Assembly: GCF_000002875.2 (NCBI RefSeq)
Contig: NC_009413.2
Span: 737,823-801,822 of the forward strand
Length of the DNA: 64,000 nt
Reading direction: 5' to 3'
Origin: Leishmania infantum JPCM5
Lineage: Eukaryota; Euglenozoa; Kinetoplastea; Trypanosomatida; Trypanosomatidae
Both the position numbers and the translations under genes were made by a program. The notes beneath the pieces were generated by a model, which was given only the letters and a program-made list of their open reading frames with translations, was not told where the DNA came from and did no database searches. This document shows positions 32,143 to 42,739 of this stretch, one piece after another. Each line of letters begins with the position of its first letter. Positions within the stretch are counted from its first letter, which is position 1.

Positions 32143-33534
32143 CTACAGCCCATTGGGGACCTCCCTCTCCTCGCGCTGCACCAGCGCTGAAGAAACGAAC
32201 GCAGGGGGAACGGAGACGCTGCCGTGATGCGTGGTGTGTGGGAAAGTCTGGGTGACGCCGCTGAGGCTCGGTGCCGTGGCAGCGGCCGGAGGGTAGAGAA
32301 GGTGCACAACTGCGGAGCGCGACGCGGCAGGCGGCACAATGGAGCACGCTGACTGCCCCTCGGTAATAGACTCTAGCACACGGCTGGAGTTCGGCTTTTG
32401 GATCTCACCACCCTTGTTGTCGATGTCTCCTGCCATCGCCGCAGTGGCCCTTGGCTCGCTGTCATCCTCGACAGCCCCGACCTCGGCGAAGCCGGTGATC
32501 GCCCTCTCTTTGGCGGCCAGGTACTCGGTGTAGTTCTCCAGGTTGAGGCACGTAGGCAGCGTATTGAAAACCTCCCTCGCAAAGCGGCCGTCGCTCACGT
32601 AAAGGATGCGGTCGGCGTAGCACTCGATGTCAGGATTATGTGTGACCATGATGCACGTCGTCTTGGTGCGGCGGTTGATGCGCATGAGGAGATCCATCAC
32701 TTCGATCGTGTTCGCCGTGTCCAGGTCGCCTGTCGGCTCGTCAAGCAGGAGGATAGACGGATTGTTCGCCAAGCTTCGCGCAATTGTCACACGCTGCTGC
32801 TCGCCACCACTGAGCTCGGAGGGGAGGTGGTTGATGCGGTTACGCAGTCCGACTAGCGTGAGCAGCTGGCGAGACCGCAGCCGCATTGCCTTCGCTGACA
32901 TCTTGCCCAGTAGCGTCATAGGCAGCTCCACGTTCTCAGCGGCGGTCATGGTAGCGATCAAGTTAAACGTCTGGAACACGAAGCCGAGATTTTTCAGGCG
33001 GATGTCTGCCAAAACGCTCTCCTTGGTGTCCTTGTCGATGATCCTCCCGTTTAGCTCGATTGTACCCTCGGTGCAGGAGTCGATGCTGCCAATGATGTTT
33101 AGCAGCGTTGTCTTGCCACCACCGCTGGGTCCACGGATCATGACAAACTCGCCGCGTCGCACGGGCGCAAACGGCGGAGGTAGGTTGCCGCGTTGAAGGC
33201 AGTTCGTGTTGGAGGCTTCCTGTGTCGTCGCTGCCGCGCTCGAGTGCTCTGGCTCAGCCAGCGTAATATCCTTGAGCGCCACAACACGCTCATCAGAGCC
33301 GACGATAGGGTAGCTCTTGCCCACGTGGCACAAACGAAGCACCACCGGCTCGGACTGCAGCACGGTCTGCCGCGACAGCTCCGATAAGGACGCATCGTTG
33401 AGAAGGATGTCACGGCTCTTCGGCGCCTCCTCCGCCGTCACGGGGCTGATGTTATCAGGAATGCTGAATATCCCTGAAGACGGAGACAGCTTCCCCACCG
33501 TCGCAGGCGTCCTTTCCGTCGTCGCCAAGGACAT
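32143..33534 (-). CDS. ABC ATPase of the LolD/MacB type, no membrane domain
   Basis: The protein is 463 aa from ATG at 33534. It has a full nucleotide-binding domain: Walker A GPSGGGKTT (about 130-138), Q-loop in VFQTFNLIATMTAAENVELP, signature LSGGEQQRVTIARSL (about 240), Walker B SILLLDEPTGDLD (about 260) and switch His in VTHNPD. The Q-loop region and the spacing match bacterial LolD/MacB/FtsE ATPases that drive lipoprotein or peptide export with a separate permease. There is no transmembrane segment and no permease gene in the window, so a partner must be elsewhere. About 40 extra residues (Ser/Ala/Thr, then PPPFAPVRRG) sit just before the Walker A strand, and a low-complexity tail of about 120 follows. 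A SIDER2-like element in its 3' region could lower its mRNA level. Confidence 0.9.
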   Translation of the reverse strand: MSLATTERTPATVGKLSPSSGIFSIPDNISPVTAEEAPKSRDILLNDASLSELSRQTVLQSEPVVLRLCHVGKSYPIVGSDERVVALKDITLAEPEHSSAAATTQEASNTNCLQRGNLPPPFAPVRRGEFVMIRGPSGGGKTTLLNIIGSIDSCTEGTIELNGRIIDKDTKESVLADIRLKNLGFVFQTFNLIATMTAAENVELPMTLLGKMSAKAMRLRSRQLLTLVGLRNRINHLPSELSGGEQQRVTIARSLANNPSILLLDEPTGDLDTANTIEVMDLLMRINRRTKTTCIMVTHNPDIECYADRILYVSDGRFAREVFNTLPTCLNLENYTEYLAAKERAITGFAEVGAVEDDSEPRATAAMAGDIDNKGGEIQKPNSSRVLESITEGQSACSIVPPAASRSAVVHLLYPPAAATAPSLSGVTQTFPHTTHHGSVSVPPAFVSSALVQREEREVPNGL

Positions 33535-34868
33535 ACGTGCCTACGTGTATGTGTATGGTGTTCGGTGCTGTGGAGAGAGAGAGAGAGGGGGGAGGGGGGG
33601 GGCAAGGCAAGAGGGAGCAAAGCGGTGAAACAAGAGAGAAGGACGTCCTCGTAGCCAGCGGGAGAGTGGAGATGGAGCGGGTGATCGGCGCCAGCAAAGG
33701 ACTCGAAGGAAAGCAGCAAAGCCACAACGAGGGGACGGAGGAGGGGGAGCAGCAAAATAAAAACAAAGAAAAAAACGGGGGAGGGATCAATCAAGCACAC
33801 GTGAAACGCGTACACCCACGAACGAGTGCACGACGACTTGAAGCGGCAAGACTAGGAATGAAGAACGCCAAAGCAAAGCAAGAGCAGCAGCCGCAGCACG
33901 TAAGCTTGATCCGTATATGTGCGTGTGGGCATATATATATATATATGTGTGTGTGTGCGTGTGTATGTGTCGTTGAGGAGTGGGGTATCTACGCACAACA
34001 AACACAAGCGTTACCAGCGAAGCACACGAAGCGGTTACGCTATGTGCGAGTGGGGGGGGGGAGAGAGCGAGCGTGCAAGTGCGAGCTGTTCACTGTGTGA
34101 GGCTGCGAGGAGAATGGGCCGGTGCTCAGAGAGAGTGAATGCGAGGGAGAAAGAGATAGAGAGAGCCGTGAGAGTTATGAGCTTGTGAAGCGACTACTCA
34201 CTACGAGATCAGCGGGGGTGGGGGTGTGGTGCTCGTCGCGGAAAGAGAGACGGCGAGGCAAGACTTGCGGAGAGTAGAGGGGTGCGAGGGAAGCGTCGCT
34301 GCTCCTCTCCCTTCTCTCTCTTCACTTTCCCCCAACGCGGCGCGCAGTGCTGCGCATGTATCCTTCAACATAGAAAAAGCGCACGCGCGAACGTACTATG
34401 GGCAAGCAGCTACTTCCCGACACACATGCTACAGAACGACGAATGCGAGCATCACGCTGCGCCCTTGTAGCCGAGGTGCGGGCATGAATATCGTGCTCCC
34501 TTCCGTTGCCTTTTCTTTTTTTCGTGGTTCCCGCTCTCCCCTTCGCCACTGTTGTGCCACTGCTGCGGATCCTTTTGCTGATGCAGCGCCGCCCTCGGCA
34601 ACCTGCAAAGACAAGTGCCAAAGCATGCAAGACACAGAGAGAGAGGGAGAGAAATGATGATGAGCCGCCATCCCTGCGCCCGTTACGTCAGCCATCGTAG
34701 GCAAAGAGTGAACACGAGAACACCGGCTGCGCCCGCCCACGCCGTCACCTCTTCGATGTCCTTCCTTTCTTTCGCAGCCACCGGTGAAGGTGCCCGCTAA
34801 GGCAGTAGCAGCAGACAAGACGATAGCAGAAAGCGCCAGACCACCACTGATGATTCGAGCGAGAACAG
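33535..34868. other. Intergenic spacer
   Basis: Holds G/A-rich plus-strand text (33570-33790) that would be the splice-acceptor tract of the ABC gene, an AT run at 33931-33947 followed by a TG run, and a G run near 34051. Positions 34720-34860 may encode a hydrophobic continuation of the small gene at 34869-35093 in another frame. Confidence 0.55.
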
Positions 34869-35093
34869 TCACTTGCAACTTTGTAAGACAGCGCGGCTGC
34901 ATGCCGTGCGTAGCCCCTCTACAGCGCCTTTCCTGAACTGCATCTCTCGCTTCAGGTCGTAATCGCACACACGGCTGAGGGCATCCGGCGACACCAGCAT
35001 ATATAGCCGTCGCACTGCCAGGAGACGCGGCATAAACAGAGTACAGCGAGGCACTCGTGGCACGTGATACCAATCAATCCGACCAATGCTCAT
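34869..35093 (-). CDS. Small hypothetical protein, possibly frameshifted
   Basis: ATG at 35093 opens 74 codons ending in TGA. The residues look natural: WYHVPRVPRC, then RLYMLVSPDALSRVCDYDLK and REMQFRKGAVEGLRTACSR, with a basic, acid-poor N-terminus that could be a mitochondrial presequence. Just before the stop, another minus frame picks up with a Gly/Ala-rich hydrophobic helix (ARIISGGLALSAIVLSA, about 34860-34790). One frame change would join the two into a small single-span membrane protein, so this could be a broken gene, or the helix may be chance. Not recognised. Confidence 0.35.
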   Translation of the reverse strand: MSIGRIDWYHVPRVPRCTLFMPRLLAVRRLYMLVSPDALSRVCDYDLKREMQFRKGAVEGLRTACSRAVLQSCK

Positions 35094-35368
35094 GAGAGCC
35101 GGTCGATTCGCCTAAAGGCTCTGTGCACAGCGATGTACAGTTCACGGCGCGTGCACCGTGACTCCGTCAACGTTCCCTCAACAATGTGGGGCCCGCCTCT
35201 TCCTCTCGCGTCCTTTCCTCTTCCATTGAATTCGCTTCCCTCGCCCAAAATCGAGCTACAGAGCCGCGCCAAAAGCGAACACCACAACAAGGAGAACGAA
35301 ATAGAGAGGGAAACACCTAGAAGCACAAGAGCAGGCGCCACAACAGAGCAATGCCCCGATGACGTCAC

Positions 35369-36781
35369 AGCAGCGGCGAACACACAACAACAAAAGAGCC
35401 CACAGAGACGCTGCGTTGCAGAGACACCGACGCGCGTGTGCAAGAGAGGGCCGCACGATAGCACAAGACAACGAGTGAGAGGAGTCGAGAGCGCTCTCCC
35501 ACGCACACCGCAACGCCCACTGCACTCTCTTCGCCTGCGCAGCCTGCTCATTCGTCCAGACACAAGGCAGCCGATCGACGCACACAACCACAGCTCACCT
35601 ACCCTCGCAGGGGTGCGGCGGAATCCTTGTCGACTAGGACAAGCCGCCCCGCCGTCCAATCGGCCCACACGGAGACTCGGCTGGACGGCACGCCCTGATC
35701 CAGGCGGGCCGCGCCCAGCGTCCTGCTCGAGGGCGGAGGCGGTGGCGTCCGTCGTGCGGGCGATAAGGGGTGGTCGAGGTGTGCGCCGCAGGAGCTCGAG
35801 GAGGAAGGCGGCCGGCCTCAGGTCAGCGCCCTCCGAGACCCTGCACCCTGCCACCTGCACGTCATGCCTCCCCCCTCCAGTCGCTTGCAGCAGCGGCATC
35901 CCATAATATGGTGCGGTGACTCTCCGCATGGCAGTCGGAGGGGCTCGATCGTGCCGTTCGGGGGTGCTCTCGCCGCGCTTCCAGCACCTGCGCCCCATCA
36001 GCCCGCCCCGTTGGACGGCCGAGACGCCGCATGTTGCGCGCGTATGCGCTGTGGCGCTCATTGGTGTGGAGCTCCTCGCGCCTTTCTCGTCCATCACGCG
36101 TGCGCGGCTGACCTCTCGATGCCTTGCGTGGGCGTGATACGCCATGCCGGCTCTCCATGACAGCGCCTGTGCTCCGTGCTCGCATCCTTGCACGCCGGGG
36201 CCTGCCGCACGACAACCTCGGTGTCTGGAGGGGGAGGGGGCGTGACTGGGTGGCCTGCACGCATGCGCCGCGGCAGGCGGGACGCTGCTGTGAGTTCGTG
36301 GCAGCGGGGGTCTTCCACCCTTTCCGCAGGGCCGCACGCCTCTCATAGGCGCGGGCGGGTTGAGCGGGAGGGACCCGTGGATAGGCACGCGCCAGCGCAG
36401 AGAGAGAAAGAGCGCACGGCCTGTCCTCCTGAGAGGGCATACGAGGCAGCCATAGACAGCAGACAGGTGAGGAGCCCACGCGGCGCGAGCGAGGCATGCG
36501 CAACCACATTACTGCGTGCAAGGCCATAGCGTGAAACAGCGTGTGCTTCGCCCACCCTCCTCGAGTGATCCGCGAATCAAGCGTAGCATATCGGGCACAG
36601 CACCGGGTCGGACGCCCTCATAGCAAACACAGACGGGGGATGGGGGCACCACAGTACCGGCGCAGCAGTAGGCAGCACACCATCGGCACCCCATGCCGCC
36701 ACTGCCAGCCACCCGCCGTTGCAGTAATGCACGGCACCGACAGGTGCCGGTGCGGAACTGGGCGAGCATGGTCTCCCGTCG
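35369..36781 (-). repeat. Dispersed repeat, copy A (1413 bp)
   Basis: Matches copy C (46574-47986) over exactly 1413 bp with only a few substitutions seen by eye (for example near 35377, 35427 and 35646) and no net indel, in the same orientation. Sequence on both sides differs completely. All frames are open for long stretches because it is very GC-rich. The right-hand part encodes on the minus strand a LINE-type C-terminal remnant (separate entry), so I orient the element right to left. I see no poly-A tail or target-site duplication. Confidence 0.85.
36509..36778 (-). pseudogene. LINE-type retrotransposon C-terminal remnant in repeat copy A
   Basis: On the minus strand the start of the repeat reads RRETMLAQFRTGTCRC and, about 15 residues on, MGCRWC. 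The pair of a LAQxRTG motif followed by a C-x2-C is what I expect after the RNase H region in ingi/L1Tc-clade non-LTR retrotransposons and their degenerate relatives (DIREs). No reverse transcriptase motif is present, so only the 3' end of an element would be left. The frame ends with a stop at 36509. Confidence 0.45.
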
Positions 36782-38071
36782 CCTCGCAAGCGCAGCTTCC
36801 GTGCTCTTCCGGTGTGGGATGGCTGCTGCTAAGTAGCTCTTGGTGTGGCGTGTCGCAGCGTGTAGCACGCTTTTGAAGGGATGTCATCCTGGCAACGGAG
36901 TCCGGTAACCGGCTGTGAGGTTTACGCCGTTGGCGTCGGGGCCTGTGGGATGGTGGGTGTTTGCAAGGTTGTCAACTGCGTCCCTGTTTTTCAGGTCGAA
37001 GTGACCAAAGTCAAGCCTCGCTCGGGTAGAGGAAGCAAAAAAATAGACGCGGCGAGGATTGGGAGATGCGAGATGGGAGAGAGGAGTGGGGTGATGAAGA
37101 GGGAGGGAGGAAGAAGGGGGCGCACCCCCCTAGTGTGTAAACCATAATCATCAGCCGCATGAGGGTCACTCGGAGGCAGAGCACACAAAAGCTTCCCCTC
37201 CTATGGCGAATCAGAAGGGCTGCCCTTTCGTCTGGCATGTTCACTCATACACATGTGCCACTCCACGGCAGCGAGTGGCAAAGGGGATAGTAGGGGAGGG
37301 GGGTGCTATGCGCGCATCGGCCTCTGCCGTTTTGGGGTATGGTCATCTGTTCGGCAGCTTCCGATTAGGCGGCCGGCGGTGTTTGTCACCTGTTGCATTT
37401 TTTTTGTGGATGTTCCCTGTCGAAAAGGGCAGCCGAGGCGTTGCGAGTACAGCAGAGTTGTGTGCCCTGCCGCCTGCTGTTTCGGCTCCGTGTCTTGGGC
37501 GCGTCTGTGGCGGTGTGCGTCGACATTGTTGTTCAGCACAGCCGTACACTGAGACACGCTTCTCTGTACCTTCAGTCTCTCTCCTGCTCGGCGTTTTTCG
37601 CCCTCCGCCAGAGCGTGGCTTTGAAGCTTTTGTGGGGAATCCTCTGGCAGAGAGCGCGAGCGAGAGTGCTCGGCGGCGTGTGCGCCACCGCAGCCGGCAC
37701 GCCACCCCTCACTGAACAGCAGAAAGACCGAGTGCGCGGAGGAGACACAAAGACGGTCCTGCACAGTCAAGGTTCACGGAAAAGCACAAGACGGCACACG
37801 CCTAGTAGCACACACTCGCAGACACACCCGATCGGGGAGCAAAAAAAAAAAAACTACAAGGACAGACACGAGCTTGAGCCGCCATCAAAGAAGCAATATA
37901 TATATATATGTGGAGAAAAACCTGAGTAAGGCGCGCCATGGCTAGCGTATGCTTCGTTGCTCCCATTTCATCGCACTCTTCGGTCGTGTCTTGTGCGTTC
38001 CTTCGCTGGCTGGCGCGTCTTTTGAAAAAAGGAGATTCAAAAGAGAAACGGAGTCACAGGTGACCCCCATG
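36782..38071. other. Intergenic spacer
   Basis: No gene seen. It is less repetitive than other spacers on its left half; it has a T run near 37401, poly-A near 37840 and an AT run at about 37896-37909. It contains the 3' untranslated region of the thioredoxin-like gene. Confidence 0.55.
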
Positions 38072-39427
38072 TTAGTCGCCTGACACACGTATCGAGGTTG
38101 CGCCCTCTTGTTGCGGCAGCGGGGAGGGCGTCCTGTTGTCGGTGGTGGGACTTCTCTCCGTCGAGTTCTCTGCGAGGAGGTCCACCAGCTTATTGATCTC
38201 GTCTTCCTGAGAACCTTCAAAGCGGCCTACAATACAGCCGTTGCGGTACGCCATGAATGTTGGGAGACTGCGGATGTCGTGCAAGGCAGTCACCTCCGCA
38301 TTCGCGTTCGTGTCCACCGTGATTAGGATTACAGAGTGCGCGAACGACTTGGTCGCGTCCCCGAGGAAGCGGCAGGCAACGTCGCAGGATTTTTGATCTT
38401 CTAGCGTCATGGTTGTGGCAGGAAGGGAGGCAGTGGTTGCTCCAGCAGCCTTCGTATCCTTGGCCTCTGCGTAAGCGGCGATTGGCGCGGCAGCTGACAC
38501 ACCTGTGGGGCTGTCTGGTTCGCGCTGGTTTTGCTGCAGGTGATCAAGCAAAGGCGATGGCAAGCCATCGACCCCTGCAGCCTCTGTAGCGTGCTCCGTG
38601 GAGGTCGGTGGAGCGGCTGTGGCACCGCTGCCACCGCCACCAGCTCCCGCCACCGCGTGAAGCAGCTTTGACCGAATCACGGCGCATGGGGCGCATGATG
38701 CCTTGTAGAAAAACACCAAGGCTTTGGCACCCCGAAGGCGGTCCTGCAACTCTTGCGGATTGCCGTGGAAGGAGAAGACCGGCGCTGGTGGCGTGGCAGC
38801 CAGTGGCTCAGTGCCTGATGGCGGCAAGGGGGGGCTGTCGCATGTGTGGTCAGCGGCAGGTGAACTTTGTTTTTGCCCGGCCATCTCAGTGAACGCAGCG
38901 CTGTCATCGGGTGACGCAGCGGCAGGAGCACCGTCTTTTGTGTGCTGTGAAGCGCAATCGAAGGATGGAGCCGTGCCTGTGTCAGCAGGCATCTCGTCGG
39001 ATTTAGCTGCCGCGTCCAAGGCCGCGCAAACGCGCATACGAGTCGCGAGCGACGCGGCCGCGGCGGTCGCTGCCACCGACGATATTACTGCAGTCATGCG
39101 CTGTTCCGTGAGTGTCGTCTTCACTCTCAGCGGAGACGGCGCCTCGGTGGGCGACAGAAGCCTTTGCACTGAGAGGCTCCGTTGTCGGTATCGCGGCCCT
39201 TCGATATCTGGCGCGGTGGCACCAAGCACAGCGTCACCTCGTCGGCCTATATCAGTGCTTGTGGTACGTTCTGCCTGGGAATAAGAGATCAGGCACACGG
39301 ACGACGGTGTGCGTAGGTCATTAGACGGCGCAGCTACCCACGAGTTCGCCACGCGTGTTCGCCAGTTTCCGCGGTGTGCCCCAGCAGCGGCCCACGCGGC
39401 AAACATGCTAAAGACGCCAGTGTACAT
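38072..39427 (-). CDS. Thioredoxin-fold protein with an interrupted domain
   Basis: The protein is 451 aa from ATG at 39427. Residues about 1-215 are low-complexity Ser/Ala/Thr-rich. A thioredoxin fold then begins: ALVFFYKASCAPCAVIRSKL puts a C-x2-C (CAPC) active site near 245 in place of the usual CGPC. About 100 low-complexity residues follow, and the fold resumes with HSVILITVDTNANAEVTALH, then RSLPTFMAYRNGCIVGRFEG, where SLPT supplies the conserved cis-proline before a typical strand and C-terminal helix. Both redox cysteines and the cis-proline are present, so disulphide exchange is plausible, but the insertion between the active-site helix and the central strand is unusual. Location unclear: the start has AAWAAAGAHRGNWRTR, compatible with a mitochondrial presequence. 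Confidence 0.8.
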   Translation of the reverse strand: MYTGVFSMFAAWAAAGAHRGNWRTRVANSWVAAPSNDLRTPSSVCLISYSQAERTTSTDIGRRGDAVLGATAPDIEGPRYRQRSLSVQRLLSPTEAPSPLRVKTTLTEQRMTAVISSVAATAAAASLATRMRVCAALDAAAKSDEMPADTGTAPSFDCASQHTKDGAPAAASPDDSAAFTEMAGQKQSSPAADHTCDSPPLPPSGTEPLAATPPAPVFSFHGNPQELQDRLRGAKALVFFYKASCAPCAVIRSKLLHAVAGAGGGGSGATAAPPTSTEHATEAAGVDGLPSPLLDHLQQNQREPDSPTGVSAAAPIAAYAEAKDTKAAGATTASLPATTMTLEDQKSCDVACRFLGDATKSFAHSVILITVDTNANAEVTALHDIRSLPTFMAYRNGCIVGRFEGSQEDEINKLVDLLAENSTERSPTTDNRTPSPLPQQEGATSIRVSGD

Positions 39428-41610
39428 GCCACGTCCTTCCTGATATCCAATCCGTAGAAAATTAAATCGATCTGGATACCCTGAGCGCCTGCGTGAATGT
39501 GCATGCGCATACGTTCGCTTTTATCGCCGAATCCCCCCCAGCCCCTGAATAACAGACGCAGAAAACGCAGGGTGGCAAAAATGAACGTGCGGGGGGTGGG
39601 TGCTGGCGTGAGGGGCGGTGTGTAGTGAGCGCAGTGAGCAGTCAAGCACGGCGCACACGCACACACACAAAGGCACGGGAGAGAGCGAGAGGAGGCGCGA
39701 AGAGAAAGGTTTACAAAGGGAAAAGCACACGGCTGCAAGACGGCGTGGAGTGGCAAATACGTTTTGGGGGGTGGGAAGGGGAAGAGCGAGTGCGCAACAA
39801 AACGACAACGGCAACACGCCAAAGCAGCGAAGGGATGTGAAAAGAGAGAAAGGTGTGTCTGTGTGTTGGGGAGAGAGGAAGGAGAGAAACCTAAGAGAAG
39901 AAGCGAGCAAACAGCAGTGAGGAGGAGGCAAAGCAGTGAGCCGCCACAGTAACGCGAACAAAAAAAAAGATAGAGAGAACAACGATTGGCCAGCGTCGGC
40001 GAGAAGGTCAGGAGAGGCGAGGGGGTGTAATACGGAGATGAAAAGACGTGAGTAAAGAAGAGATGGAAGGAGAGGGAATGAGGAAGAGTCAAAAGGGAAG
40101 ACGTAGTGCTGCAGGTGTGTGTGTGTGTGAGCGCGCGTCGCAAAAAAGAAAGAGGAGAGGTGACACACGCACACTCATACAAAACCAGACCGAAAAGAAG
40201 CCAAACAACAACAAGGGCACGTAGCCACGGTCACCCTATTACCGTTTAAACCGAAAACGTCCGCCAGAGACCACGGCGCAAGATGCACATGTACGATGCA
40301 GCGACTAACCTACGGTCTCACAACGACTCAACAAAAAAAACGAGGAGTGGCCACAATCAGGCACAGGGAAGAAGATTAGGGCGTGCACGCAAGAGAAGAG
40401 ACGCAAAGAAAGGAGGCGCCTGCAAAGCCAACACCTCACCCTCACAAACGAAAAAGAAAAAAGGTAGAACGGAAAGAGGTGGAGAGCAATACACGCACGC
40501 ACGCACGCACACCACCACAACCACCAAGCACTGCTAGCTTCCTAAGAAACGCTGCCCAGCGTTAGGTGAAGGCGAGGGGGAGCGAAGGGTGAGGCACACG
40601 AGTGCCGCAGCGATTGCGGGGTGCAGCGCACGGATGGCGGCAGGACGCAGCCAATAATAACGTGGGGGAGGAAGAGAGCAGACACAGAAACGGCTTTGAA
40701 TGCACAATCGAATGCCGCCGCTCGTGCGTCGCGTTAGCAGCTGTGCATGTGACACTGCTGAGCTATGTCGGTGGGTCTGCTTAAATGCGTATAAACCGTC
40801 GACTGTTGGTGCTCTCCCGGTCACTTTGGTCGCTGTGCTCTGGGCACTAAAAAGTAACGAGGACGGCCCGCTCGAAGAGAGAGAAAGGGGGTAAAGCGAA
40901 GAAGCAGTGGTTGGTGTAGATCTACGACTAGAGAGAGGGAGAAGGTGGCCAAGGCACAGAGACGGGGGCCTATAAAGTTTGTGCGTGTGTGTGTGTGTGT
41001 GTGTGTGCTCGGATAGTGGGAGAGAGCTTGAATGCCGCTTCACGAGGCCTCACTCGTCTTGGTTTTGGGGGTTTCGTTTTTCAACGATGTGCGATTCTTC
41101 GCCCACGTCCGTAGTTTCCTTGCCGCAGAGCGATCCGCACCTGGCGAGTGTCTGCCTTCCTTTGTTCACTTCCTTGGATTTTTATGTGTGAATCCTCCCC
41201 GTCGTGGTCCAAGCACCACACGGCGTATGAAAAGAAGAGGCACGCGGAACCGTAGAAGCGAAGAGAGTCGCAGCGGCGATGAAGCGTGCATGAGATACAA
41301 CATACCCAGGGTACAGATGCATGGATATACTACTTTGGGGGGCAGAGGGGGAGGCAAGCGCCGCAAGAGAGCACGGCGCCGACGTACGAAGCAGCCCGCA
41401 CAGAGCAAGTAAGTCTTCCGCTTCACTTCAATTTTTCGCGCAAGGAAGAAAACAGCGGCTAGCTGTCTCCAGCCTCATTTCACGCTCGCCTCTGACATGG
41501 CTTGTTGAGCGACGCTTTTCCACGACGGCCACTGGGCATGAGGGACAGGAAAACTGGCACACAAGCACACGCCCCACGTCAGCTCCGAGGTTCTTTACCC
41601 CTTTTTTCTC
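39428..41610. other. Intergenic spacer
   Basis: Purine-rich on the plus strand at 39680-40180 and 40860-40960, with a TG run at 40985-41007, poly-A near 39960 and a tandem GCAC tract at about 40493-40510. No gene seen. A T run (41600-41608) abuts repeat copy B. Confidence 0.55.
40985..41007. repeat. TG dinucleotide microsatellite
   Basis: About eleven TG units on the plus strand within the spacer between the thioredoxin-like gene and repeat copy B. Confidence 0.9.
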
Positions 41611-42240
41611 CAGCCTGCTCATTCGTCCAGACACAGGTCAGCCGATCGACGCACACAACCACAGCTCACCTACCCTCGCAGGGGTGCGGCGGAATCCTTG
41701 TCGACTAGGACAAGCCGCCCCGCCGTCCAATCGGCCCACACGGAGACTCGGCTGGACGGCACGCCCTGATCCAGGCGGGCCGCGCCCAGCGTCCTGCTCG
41801 AGGGCGGAGGCGGTGGCGTCCGTCGTGCGGGCGATAAGGGGTGGTCGAGGTGTGCGCCGCAGGAGCTCGAGGAGGAAGGCGGCCGGCCTCAGGTCAGCGC
41901 CCTCCGAGACCCTGCACCCTGCCACCTGCACGTCATGCCTCCCCCCTCCAGTCGCTTGCAGCAGCGGCATCCCATAATATGGTGCGGTGACTCTCCGCAT
42001 GGCAGTCGGAGGGGCTCGATCGTGCCGTTCGGGGGTGCTCTCGCCGCGCTTCCAGCACCTGCGCCCCATCAGCCCGCCCCGTTGGACGGCCGAGACGCCG
42101 CATGTTGCGCGCGTATGCGCTGTGGCGCTCATTGGTGTGGAGCTCCTCGCGCCTTTCTCGTCCATCACGCGTGCGCGGCTGACCTCTCGATGCCTTGCGT
42201 GGGCGTGATACGCCATGCCGGCTCTCCATGACAGCGCCTG
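41611..42240 (-). repeat. Dispersed repeat, copy B (internal 630-bp piece)
   Basis: Corresponds to 35540-36169 of copy A at the same length of 630 bp with only a couple of changes seen (near 41636). It lacks both ends of the full repeat, including the LINE-type remnant. The left edge abuts a pyrimidine stretch with a T run; 30-45 bp beyond the right edge lies an A run (42276-42287). At the site equivalent to position 46852 of copy C it carries the copy A base. Confidence 0.85.
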
Positions 42241-42739
42241 CGCATAAAGATATGCTTCGAGAAGAGTGGAGAAGCAAAAAAAAAAAAGAACAAGAAATGC
42301 ATTGTGAAGGCGCGTCTGCATCTACAGCAAAAAGAGACAACGGCGAAAGGAGCACTTGTGCGTGCGTGAGGGGAGCTGCTCTTTAATAAGGAAAGAACAA
42401 TACGAAAGCACTTACAGGCGCATACCTGTACACAGAGACTGCCTCATCTCAGAATCTTTCGACACCAAAACAGTGAGAGATGGGTGAGGCTTCGAGAAAA
42501 TGTTGGGAGGGCCACATGTGCGCAGTGCATTGTACATGTGGGGAGGGGGTTGTGGCATCGAGCCGAGGCCTATCGAGGACCGATACTGGCGTTGACGTGT
42601 GCGCCTCGAACAAGTAAGCGTAGAAGGTGCCTTCCAGATGATCAGAAAACGTAAGGGAGGTGATAGCACATTGGTACCGTCTGTCAGCACTTCTTGCTGA
42701 TCGACATCTTTTCAGTCTTCGCCGTGCACGTCTGGTGGC
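42241..42739. other. Spacer, 3' region of the coiled-coil gene
   Basis: No gene seen. An A run lies at 42276-42287; the rest is ordinary mixed sequence. Confidence 0.55.

Noticed and set aside
35090..36388. 432-codon open frame over repeat copy A (and 349 codons over copy C)
   Set aside because: Several frames on both strands are open because of GC content; the frames reach into different flanks and show no domain.
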